A DNA stretch of 64,000 nucleotides from Tetraselmis striata. Its lineage: Eukaryota; Chlorophyta; Chlorodendrophyceae; Chlorodendrales; Chlorodendraceae. Positions within the stretch are counted from its first letter, which is position 1, and the number at the start of each line of letters is the position of its first letter. The stretch spans positions 20,974-84,973 of the forward strand of contig VCJN01002128.1 of NCBI GenBank assembly GCA_006384855.1, in the 5' to 3' direction. A program made the translations under genes and the position numbers. The notes under the pieces were generated by a model that was given only the letters and a program-made list of their open reading frames with translations, had not been told where the DNA came from and made no database searches. Shown here one piece after another: positions 1-10,200 of this stretch.

Positions 1-720
1 CAGATCGCTTAGTTTGTGGCGCTGGGCCATATCATAGAAGAACTTATGCGCCCTGTGGTGCTGAACCCTTTGGGTGTGGTTCCCATACCCCGTGGTGGAC
101 TCAGGCTGATCTGCAATCAGCGTCATGTCAACAAACACTTGGTTTACACTACCTTCAGGAGGGAGTCGCTATCTAAGATGTCAGTCCTGGTGAATCCCGG
201 CGACATGCTGTCCAGTATGGTCTGACTCAGAGCTATTACCATGTCCGCCTCCTAACTCAGCTGCTCCTTACAACGGGTTTGAATGGAGAGGGAGATTCTA
301 CACCTGGCGAGTTCTGTGCTTAGGGCTGTCTGATGCCCCCCGCTGCTTTTCTAAAAGTCATGGGAGTTCTGGTGCGACACTGGCGCAGTAGGGGCATCCA
401 AATTCTCTGCTATCTGGATGGCTGGCTGCGCATCTCTGACTCTGTCAGTAAGGCACATAGTAGGTACTTCCGCCACCGCTAACGCAGACATCCCGCTCAC
501 TACATGAGGCAAGCATGGTGGCTGGAAGTCAATCTCTGCTCAGCTCCGCTATATGGGGCTGGATGAGGAGCACGTTCTGTCCGTGTCGCGTACGATCATG
601 TCACTTGCTGAGAGGACGTCCTGGACGATAGTGACGGTGACAGTTCACCATCCGACACTGACTCGGATTCCTCCCGGGACACGTCTTAGGTCCCGTTCTA
701 ATGGCTTTTCTATACCGTGA
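1..720 (+). pseudogene. Decayed DIRS-like reverse transcriptase remnant
   Basis: This is a broken piece of a retrotransposon polymerase, read across at least two frames. The first frame (16-222) has the fingers-region pattern of DIRS-type reverse transcriptases: a GLRLICNQRHVNKHL stretch, then ESLSKM and a PGD turn. After a stop near 223 the similarity continues in other frames with a YYHVR element, then WRVLCLGLSDAPRCFSK near 300-360, then an RSRGIQILCYLDGWL segment near 390-430. In the family the last motif is normally YLDDWL, so one catalytic aspartate has become glycine here. The window edge cuts the 5' part. With stops and frameshifts it cannot be functional. The DIRS assignment rests on motif order; a Ngaro-like relative is possible. 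Confidence 0.65.
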
Positions 721-834
721 TGGTGGTGCCTGTTTCTGGGTTTGTTCCTGATTGAACATAATTCCCTACATAATTTGGCTCACATATGTCCGTGTACGAG
801 CCACGCCAGACCGGCCACTGTTCTTTCATCTGTT

Positions 835-901
835 GGATCTTTTGGTCCCAGCCGACCCCGTACATTTTGATGCAAAATCTGCGCTGTCTAGCTGCGAAAA
901 C
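835..901 (+). repeat. 67-bp direct repeat, copy 1
   Basis: A stretch beginning GGATCTTTTGGTCCCAGCC recurs almost identically at 1460-1526, 625 bp downstream, with only a few substitutions. The pair follows the reverse transcriptase remnant and may be part of the same retroelement. Confidence 0.8.
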
Positions 902-951
902 TGTAGGGTTTCCTTGGGAGGAACGACCTAGGAAACCCTGGTTTTCGCAGC
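891..951. repeat. Inverted repeat, about 22-bp arms
   Basis: The left arm (891-914) starts GCTGCGAAAAC and ends GGGTTTCCT. The right arm (930-951) is its near-perfect reverse complement, separated by about 15 nt. It would fold into a strong hairpin and overlaps the end of the 67-bp direct repeat. Confidence 0.8.
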
Positions 952-1459
952 GCAGTCAGGGTTAAGTGACGACCCTGCCGGCCCGGTATACCAGTACCGG
1001 CCGGCGCCGGTCCGGCGGCGCCCTTTAACCGAGTATAAAGGGCGGCCGCGGACCGGGGGCGCCTTCAGTTGTTGGAAGGCACCCGACTATATTGTCTCCC
1101 ACCCACCCGCCCGGAGACAATTATTCGCTTGTGTAGTACGTTTCCGGATGCTGCTCGATTTAGATTAGGGATAGTCTGGTTAGTTGTGAAAGCACCTGAG
1201 GTGGGGAGTGAATATCATTTTGATATACGTCATCCCACAGGGGTGTTGCGTGTCCGATAAGCCCAGGTGCGGCAGCAATTTAGTCAGGCTTTCCCAGCGT
1301 CTTAGCCGTGATGAGAGGCCGAGAGCAGCATAGCGGAATGTACTGTCCTGATGAGCCACGTGATCGCTGGTGGCATGTAATTTACAAACACCGGCGGGGG
1401 CTCGGGACGCGCGGCGCCTTTCCGGACACCATCCGGTCTGGCGGCCCTGTACCAGTCGT

Positions 1460-1526
1460 GGATCTTTTGGTCCCAGCCGACCCCGTACATTTTGATGCAA
1501 AATCTACGCTGTCTGGCTGCGAAAAC
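1460..1526 (+). repeat. 67-bp direct repeat, copy 2
   Basis: Second copy of the repeat at 835-901; see that entry. It again runs into the sequence GGCTGCGAAAAC but here the hairpin partner is missing. Confidence 0.8.
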
Positions 1527-1529
1527 TTA

Positions 1530-2490
1530 CTTCTACGGTAGTCCAAGTATGATGCTACTGTAAAAAGGGGTCGCCGCGGTGCGGGGGCAGTCCGCCGACC
1601 CGGGTATATTAGTATATACGGTGGTGCGAGTATATAATTACATGAGCTAGCAGCAGAATATATTTGCTGTAAAATGATGCTGTAAAATGGGGTCGCCGCG
1701 GTGCGGGGGCAGTCCGCCGACCCGGGGCCCGGCGTCCGTCGACGGACGGGCGACGGTCGAACGACGGCGTCCGGCGTCCGGTGACGGTACAGGCGGCGGG
1801 CGTGGCGATTCGCGCCGTGCCCGCCCCGTAGACCTGACGACCGGCCCGACCTGCGCGGCCTCGTGCGGGATGCGGGCCGCCTGTAGGCGGCTTGTACTGT
1901 ATTGCTGATCTTGTAGTGCTGTTTTTTTTTTTTGGGTAATACAACTTTTAGCGGTGGGTTGGGTACCGGCCTTTTTGTAATGCACACCAGTAGTCAGCGG
2001 CCCGCTTTTACGCGGCTTGCAGATTTAATCTGTTTTACAAAATAATACGTCTCTTTTGAAAAATAAATTACTGACAAATCTACCGCTAAAAGCATTATTA
2101 CCCGGAAACAACAGTATTACAAGATCAACACTGCAAGCCGGCTAAAAGCGGCCCGCATCCCGCACCACGCTCAACCCAAGAGGTAGGGGCACCTCCACAG
2201 ATCCCCGGCGCGAAGCGCCGCTTAGTTATCATATTGGACGATATAATGCTAATGATGAGCGCAGCAGACGAGCGACTGTAGATTTGTCGTAGTAAGGATT
2301 TATACTACGTGGCCGAAGTGGATCTGAGACAATAATAGCGACTACCGGTACGCGAGTCGATATGAACTGCATACACGCCCCAAACCCACAGCAAAGTGGA
2401 GTGCCCGGGATGGGGGTAATGATTATCACCGTCGTCGGAACTCTAGGTAAGGATGAAAGGTGGGATAAAGGAGGAATAACGAGAAATAGC
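1530..2490. repeat. GC-rich repeat block, no gene seen
   Basis: A GC-rich segment starting GGGGTCGCCGCGG occurs at 1567 and again at 1689 (122 bp apart). At 1964-1996 there is a member of a dispersed family with the core CCTTTTTGTAATGCACACC that recurs near 37910, 37980 and, inverted, near 55980. The open frames here are explained by high GC content and show no recognisable protein. Confidence 0.55.
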
Positions 2491-2494
2491 CCTG

Positions 2495-2495
<1 letters not shown>

Positions 2496-2566
<71 letters not shown>
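2496..2566 (+). repeat. (GT)n microsatellite
   Basis: About 35 uninterrupted GT dinucleotides. Confidence 0.97.
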
Positions 2567-2567
<1 letters not shown>

Positions 2568-3590
2568 TTTAAAACCCGTGTACTACCAGGGGTTACCCCT
2601 GTACATTACCCCTGGTACTACCGGTTCTAACTTCTTATTTACGGGTGTGAAGTATGGGGTATAGATAGAATAAGTAGCGGCGCAAATAAATTGATAACCG
2701 TACTCAATCATTGCTGGCGGTGCTTTACTGGGGGGGGGGGGGGGGGGGGTAAAAACTCTCATGGGGTGGCCACTGCACCGATGATGCGGGAAGCGGACGT
2801 TGCGCCTATAGAGGCTACAACCGCTGCAGCACGGGCTCAAGCGTTCCTAAAAGCGTCCGACTTGAATACAAGTATATCCCGTTTAGTAGATCAGCCAAGT
2901 CGGGCGCGCCTTAACACGTCGACGTCGGGGACTGTGCGGTGGTTAGATCGACTAGCTAAGGCGAACGTAGGGCTCAGTGGGCGCACCTTCCACTTGAGTG
3001 GAGGCTGGGGGTCGTGGAGGACACGCACGCAAAGTCGATAATGTAATCGCACGCCGGACCCCCCCCCCCCCCCACACACACACACACACCCCGCCAGCGT
3101 CAAGTCCGACGGCCGCGAGCGGTCCGCTGGGCGCAGCCCACTCGTCTCAAGGGTCAAGTCGCCGGCTCCCGAGCGGTCCCGGATGTCCAAATGGCTCTTA
3201 ACATATGTAATCCTTATGTACATAATATACACGGAGCGGGGGTAGGCCGCGGCGGCTACGCATCCTCCGCCGCGCGGGCCGGGGTGGGGGCGTGGGGCTG
3301 GCATCGTGTTGTGCTTGGCGCCTCGACGACGCGCGCGCCGATGGCTGACGACGAGATGCGCGCACGGCGCGCCCGCCGGCGGAATAAAGCGCGATATATA
3401 TTTATCCCGCGGGAGCAACATGTCTCCAGCGGGAGAAATGATTACATGTGCTAGACGCAACATTCAAGAAATCCACACAGAAATCCAGAAGGAAATCCAC
3501 AAGGAAATCCAGCTACGGGCCAACAGAGGCGGGAACCGCCATGGTAGCCACCGACCAGGCATCGCCACGCAGTAGGGACGCTCTCCCCAG
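2567..3590. other. Intergenic DNA with homopolymer and (CA)n tracts
   Basis: Contains a G tract at about 2731-2749 and a C tract followed by CA repeats at about 3059-3089. A short AAATCCA-type repeat (three units) lies at about 3468-3510. No supported gene. Confidence 0.6.
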
Positions 3591-3884
3591 CACACAATCC
3601 CGGGCCACTCCAATAGGGCACTAGGCCGAATGTGATGTGAAGGCGCCGACAGGAAAGGAGCTGCTTCGAAGTTGAGGTCTCGCAGCAAGGAGCGGAAGTG
3701 GGGGGGGGGGGGGGGGGGGGGGGGTCCAACCCATAACGGGGCGCCACGGGCGTGCAACATACAGATGCAGGCCACCCAACGCCAGATGCGCCGCCAGCTC
3801 GGTCGCGTCCTTTTTCGCCAAACGTAGAACGCCTTCCCCAGCACAACATCCCGGGCCACTCCAATAGCGGCGCTGAGCCGAATG
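3591..3884 (+). repeat. Satellite units left of the transposon (~225-bp family)
   Basis: Units carry the phrases CCCGGGCCACTCCAATAG and GGCCGAATGTGATGTG. One unit spans about 3601-3840 and is lengthened by a G tract (about 3702-3723); the next is cut by the transposon after the G at 3884. Related units continue at 16429-16980 on the other side. Confidence 0.8.
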
Positions 3885-3912
3885 TAACAGTAATGCAACC
3901 TATTTTGCCCCG
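3885..3912 (+). repeat. Left terminal inverted repeat
   Basis: Begins TAACAGTAATGCAACC and continues with a TATTTTGC block. Pairs with 16401-16428 at about 25 of 28 positions. Weaker similarity may extend about 20 bases further in (GGTGCA and TAGGGTTT occur in both ends). Confidence 0.85.
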
Positions 3913-3989
3913 AGGCACGCGGTGCATTGTGGTTAGGTCTAAATTAGGGTTTGGGGGCAGCAGTGGTGTTGAAAGCTAATATGAATGCC

Positions 3990-4205
3990 GGTTGGTTCAT
4001 TTTGTGCCAAGTCGGGGAAACCAATTCCGTCCAAGCAGGGACAAATCAAAAGAGTGAAGGAAACGGGATGGTTACAAGAAGTTTGCGCCACCGGGGGCTG
4101 AAACTCTGTCCAAACTGGGACAAAAAAGAGCGGGGGCCGTGATGGCTACCAAGTAGTTTGTGCCGTCCGGGGCTGAAACTCTGTCAAAGCCGGGACAAAA
4201 CATAT
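3990..4205 (+). repeat. Left subterminal repeats with GGGACAAA motif
   Basis: Three diverged copies of a 70-80 bp phrase (around 3997-4047, 4081-4127 and 4155-4201). The latter two share GGGGCTGAAACTCTGTC, and all end in GGGACAAA preceded by GTCC or GTCA. GGGACAAA also appears in the palindrome at 15536-15557 and as GACAAA in the 24-bp arrays. Subterminal repeats of this kind are often transposase-binding sites; that role is inferred. Confidence 0.65.
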
Positions 4206-4230
4206 GAGCGGCTAATTTTGCGGAATTGTA

Positions 4231-7200
4231 CTACATATCCTCATCTTCGATCACATAATCCCCTCGGCGCTCCGCTGCCTGTTGCCTCCTCTTCTCCGCC
4301 GCTGCACGCTCTAACTCCTCCTCTAACTCGGTCATTGGACGGGGTAGACCCGGCCACTTCTCGAAGTCACTTGGACGCAGTTGTTGAGTCTCGTCCCATG
4401 GCTTCTCTTTGAACCATGAGGTCATCCTGGACTTCATCCCAGCGATTTGCGTCTTCTGGTTGTCAATGAGGATCATCTTCAAGTTCCTGTGTGTGAACGA
4501 GTAGCTATGATCCATATGGTCCCACCACACGGAAAAGGCCGCAGCGACCTGGAAAAGGCGTGGCAAACCGCACAAGGCGTTAATTTTTTTATGCTGACCC
4601 CATTAAGACACTCACCCGGGTTGCACCCCTCACGCACCGCGGTTGTCCCGGTTCCGGCTGTGACGTCGACGATTGTTGTCCCGTCTGTTGCCGCCATCTT
4701 AAGGTGCTTGGCGAAGAGAGCGATAGGCTTTTGGTACTTGTTCACCGTCTGTCTGTTCTCGTCCTTCAATTTCGAACTGTCTTTGAAGTGACCCAACATG
4801 ATGGATGTAGAGAACCTGGAAAGGCACAACCGGCTTAGCGAGTAGAATATACAAGCCGGCTATTTTCCACGGATCAAATCTCACCTTCGGGGATCATTGA
4901 AACGGATGTTGTCAGCTATGATGCTTGGCGGGGGCTTCCTGACGTAGAGGTAGTACTCAGCGTCGTGACGCAGAGAGCTGCCCATCTTCATCCCGCAATC
5001 CTTGGCCCAAGTCAGGACGTGATAGATGAGGTCCTCAGCTTGTGTTTGAACGGCTGTGATTGCGGATCCAAGTTGCTGGTCCGAGAGGTGAATGAAGAAA
5101 TGGCACCCATCGAGAGCAGTGTGGACGTCAGAAGATCCAGTCAGGATATTCAACTGCCTGCGCGGGGGTAAATCGGGAATGAGATAAATGAAAGCACAGT
5201 CATCTAGTACGCACCGGGGTTGTGGGGGTTGTCTTGCCTGGCGAAAGCAAACACGTCGTTGAAGTCGTCCGTACCCCACGCAGCATCCTTCGAGTCCCAT
5301 GTGTGCGAACCAGCTCCGAAAAGCGCGTCGGCAATGAAGACTGTTGCCTTTTTGGCACGAACTGCCGACATGGCGTCCGCGACGAATTGTTTTGTCGCGG
5401 GAGCCTTGAAGTTCCCCTCCACAATGCAAGTCTTGCAAAGCTCCGTGTTCAACCACACATCCTCATCCTTGTCGACCTCATGGCCCTTGGGCATCACCGG
5501 AAGTTTCTCGGCCTGTGTGTATTAGAAAACAGATTCGGGTTAATAGCTCACAACGAAAATTCAGAAGAGCATTTGTGGTTGCACAAGATCTTAGTTACCT
5601 TCATCGATATCCACAGCTCATTAGAAACATTCGGAGCGGAAACCGCGATAAGCTCCGGCGCACATGCCAGAAGAGCAAACTCTGTGAAGAAGGAGATGAC
5701 CAAGTCCGGCATCTGATTCTTGATGCGATACGCCTCACTCCTGATGGTGGTGTTGGTGGCCGCGATATGCTCTCGAACCGGTAGTGGTGTGAGACAATCG
5801 GCGGATTTCATGTCCCCCCATCTGGCAGGAGGGGTCAGCAAGACCATCAAAGGACCGGAGCGATGAGCACCTTTGAACAAATCCTGGAACTTTCTGGGGA
5901 AGCCTGTTGGGCCGAGGTCATCAACCTTGGCTCGGAACTTGGTGATGGCGTCAAGGCGAGCGGCCGCTTGCTCATCCGACACTTTGTCTTCCACATCCCA
6001 ATCGATGATGTGGTCCGAGAGATATTTCCCCCAGTTCCTGGCCGGTTCGTCCGGCGTCAGCAGTCCGATTGCCTCCCTGCCCTTGGCCGTGTCAATGGCA
6101 TTCATGACCTTGATGCTTGCTCGACGCAAGAGATCGCGAAACCGCCAGGTCTCAATCATCGCGAGCCACTCCGCGTTGGTGTGCGTAACAGCCATGGGGC
6201 CATTGTTGCCGGCATGCTTTATGTCATCCACCAGCTCGTAGAGGCAAGGGGTCACACTGTGCTCGCCTTGGATGAGCAGTCCAACCACAAGGTACATCTG
6301 GCCCACAGGGAGATCCGCGCTGTCGCTCTGCTTGGCAAGAGACGGCTCGTCTAGCCAGGGCGTACCGGGGCCAAAGCCGACATCCTGGGTCGAAAAACAA
6401 ACTTCAGTACGGAGAAAGGAATCAATGATAGTATTCCATATGATTAAGACACTGGGGTCGGTCACAACTTACCTCCATGAGGGCGACTCGGAAGTGAGCT
6501 CTGTCTTTCCCGAAGCCGTACTTCTTGTTATCGAGGATTGTATTGATAGGCTTCCGAATTGCTTCGTAAACCTTGCTCACTTCCTTCTGGGTGAGTTGCC
6601 TGCCGTAATTGAGGCGCCGCTTGAGTCTATCGAGTTCTTGCTCGTAGTACACCAATAGGTCTCCGAGTTTGGTTCTGGCTTCGTCCCATCCTCGAACCCC
6701 GAGGTCCACATGCCGGTAGGCTTCAGAAATCTGCTCAAGGGGCTCAAAAACACTGCGCAAATCATTTGTCAGAATCTAGCAGCATTAACAACACGATAAA
6801 TTTTCAACATGTACGCAGCTCACCGTTGTGGGCGCGAGCAGAGGTCAATCAAATTTGAGAACTCGCTGCTCTTCTCATCTTTTATGCCGATCTTCTCAAG
6901 TTCAACTTGAAGAACTTCAGACTTCTTGAACTCCTTCACTACCCTGATTTGCGGAAGTGCCCTAAAGCCGGGGCGATTTGCATCCTGTTCTGCATACCAG
7001 CTCTCGAAACATCTGCGAAGGTTCTGCAGAAACAATTGCACCGATTTCAAAATTCCGAACGCTTGTACCTCGATGACAAACCGTTTCGTCCCGCTGATGA
7101 CAGAACGGTTCGTCCCACTGATGACAGAACGTTTCGTCCCGCTGATGACAGACCGTTTCGTCCCGCTGATGACGGACCGTTTCGTCCCACTGATGACAGA

Positions 7201-10200
7201 CCGTTTCGTCCCACTGATGACAAACCGTTTCGTCCCACTGATGACAGAACGTTTCGTCCCACTGATGACAGAACGTTTCGTCCCACTGATGACAGAACGT
7301 TTCGTCCCGCTGATGACCAACCCTTTCGTCCCGCTGATGACAGACCGATTCGTCCCGCTGATGACAGAACGTTTCGTCCCACTGATGACAGAACGTTTTG
7401 TCCCACTGATGACAGACCGTTTCGTCCCGCTGATGACAGAACGTTTCGTCCCACTGTGACATATTTTTAACCCGCTAACGACAGAACGACTTTTGTCACA
7501 CATTACGCCTATTTGCTGCCACGGTTAGCTAAATAGTAATTTGGGAGAATGGGTCACTCACCAGGAGTTTGTGCATCGACGTGTCTCCCACGACGGTGTG
7601 ACCCGCCTCGTTGAGCTTCATAGACATGTAGCGGCAGACTTCCGGCGAGAGGCCGATGTACATCTTAGTCGACGTGAGGTGGATGCCTTTGTTGGCGTTG
7701 TAGATTTGCGGGTAGTTTTCTTTCACCATGCGCTTCGCCTCCCGTCTGTGGCTGCCGTCGATGTTGGCTTGACGCGCGCCGTGGGCGCGAAGAAACTCGT
7801 CGATGACGTCGATCTCTGGCTCGTAGGAACTTGAATCCGCCAACCTCGGGTTCTCCCCGCCTTGGTCTGCTGCGACTAGCTCCTTGAAGTTGGCCATGGT
7901 CAGAGCCAGGGGCTCGTACTCATCGGATAAAAACGCATGTTTAGGGACTACTGGGAAGGACACTGAGAAATTCTCGGCGGATAGGGAAGGATTCCTCTGA
8001 ATAACAAATGCAAAATAAAGGGATGTCAGTAAGTTGCATTGTGTATTGATTTATATTTGTCTACACATATCTGATCCGGATAGGTACAACAGGTCGCGAT
8101 AGGCTTTTACCTTGTAGCTTTGCGCCACCATATTGCAGTCTTGGAGCTTTGGGGAACGGAATTCAAATTCCGGCGGCGGAGCGACGAACCTATCGGATAT
8201 GAAGCTGAAAATGTAAGGCAGCCCCGTAGCCTTGTTGACCACGAGGTTGACTCTGTCGGCGTACAACATGTTGATGTCGCCACCGTGAGATGTCTTCACC
8301 TCTGGATCAGCAATCTCGACTCTGAGGTGGCCGTAAGAGATCCAGTCGACGGCACCGGTGTTGTGGAAGCCATTCAAGGCCGGCGGGACGGCCAACGTGT
8401 TGACGTATGGAAGCGCGTTCTTAAAATCCTTGTCAATGTTGGCCAAGTCATCGATGTCAATCTGACCCGACGCGAAACCTGTCAGCGCCTGCGCCAGCAC
8501 ATTGCGCTCGACCAAAGTCCATGCGTAGTAAGACTGGAACCGCGGTTGGAAGGGGAGTGGCGGTTGGATCGCGTGGAGTAGCAACCTCTCAAAGCTGACA
8601 TCGATCCTGTACTCCTTGTGCACTGTCAAGCGATAAGGTTCAAGAGATATCTGCGGTAACAAGCACAAGAATATTAATACTTATTGAAACACGACATTGA
8701 CACGAATTCAGACATCATATAAGCTTTACTCACCCCGTAGTTTCCGGCCGAGTCCAGCTTGACGTCCTTGATCTTTCCGATACACGCGAGAAGTGGCCCC
8801 TTCGGATCATCGAAAAAGTCCTTGCCAGTCAGCAGGCTCGCCTTGTGCAATTCGATGTACAAATAGATCTCGACCTTGTCACTTGCGTTCTTGAACCAGT
8901 GGATAGTCCAGCTCCTTGAGGTAAAGTCGCTGTAGGAGTCATGTTCTTGGGACCCGTCCCTCTCGTCAAAGAAGTCGTCGTAAGAGGCGACCGTCATCAG
9001 CTTTGTCTTCCTCTCGGGTCCGGGAGTGCCGGTGATGTCGAGAGCTTGCTTACGCTTCTCCGCCGCCCGTTGCCTCTGTTCTTCCTCTGTGCCGAAGACC
9101 TCTTCATCCGTGCACATACTGAGGAATTCAGGAACCCTTCTCGGAGCCTCGGCAACAGGGGCTCGAGAACAAGAGGCTCCAGAACCGGACGCTTGCCCGG
9201 TAGTCGGCGCTGGAGTCTCGAGCTCGGCCTCTGGCGCCGGGTCAAGCCGAGTGGGCTCGGGCTCCGGCTCGGGCTCCGGCTCGGGCTCCGTCAGAGCGGG
9301 CTCAGTTTCAGGCTCATGCCGAGGCTCTGGCTCGGGCTCATTGGGCTCTGTTTCAGGCTCCGGCTCGGGCTCCGGCTCCGGCTCAGTGTGCTCTATTTCA
9401 GGCTCAGGCTCTGTTTCCGGTACTTGAGGCGGGCCTTTAGACAAAGAAGAGCCTTGATTGGGGGAACCTGTAAAGAATGAGTAGAGAGTACTCAACACAC
9501 CTGCAGTGGGCGTCACGATTAACCCCTGAACGGTATCGCCATACACCATCAAAGCCAAGCGTGATTTTTCTTACCTGGGGATCCCGATCTACCAGCTGCT
9601 TCCTTCGCGGTTGCCCGCGCCAATTTACGACCTGTTGGAACGTCAGATACTCATTGACGAGAAAGTAATCGAAGGGAGTGAGAAGGCAGGGATTGATACT
9701 TTCAGTCACAATTACCTGGAGTCACAATCGTCTCTGAAACCTTTTCTTTTCCCTTGGATTCCGTTGAAGCTTGAGTCGCTACTGGCTCTTGTGCGCGTCC
9801 TTTCGAACCTATCAACACACATGATTTTAAACAATGTCAATATGACACAGTGCACTCACAAAGGCAGGGATTGATACTTTCAGTCACAATTACCTGGAGT
9901 CACAATCGTTTCTGAAACTTTTTCTTTTCCCTTGGATTCCTTTGAAGCTTTAGTCGCTACTGGCTCTTGTGCGCGTCCTTTCGAACCTGTCAACACACAT
10001 GATTTCAAACAATGTCAATATGACACAGTGCACTCACAAAAATCATATGATTGGAGAGGCGAGGACCTGATTGATAGTAAGCTTGCATGAGCTTTTCGTA
10101 ATCGATTAGCCTTCGCGCTGTCTGCATTTGAGCATCTGAGAGGACCTGCCCGCTCTTGATTCGGGCCCTCAAACGCAAGGCGGCCGATCTTTCTCCTTGC

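Noticed and set aside
1382..1987. 201-aa minus-strand open frame rich in Arg and Pro
   Set aside because: It spans GC-rich repeats and a poly-T run and resembles no protein; chance in high-GC DNA.
2362..2664. Open frame with poly-Val-Cys
   Set aside because: The frame is produced by the (GT)n microsatellite.
8941..9480. Plus-strand frame rich in LRLGLRLG
   Set aside because: It is the antisense of the Glu-Pro repeat in exon 5 of the methyltransferase-like gene.
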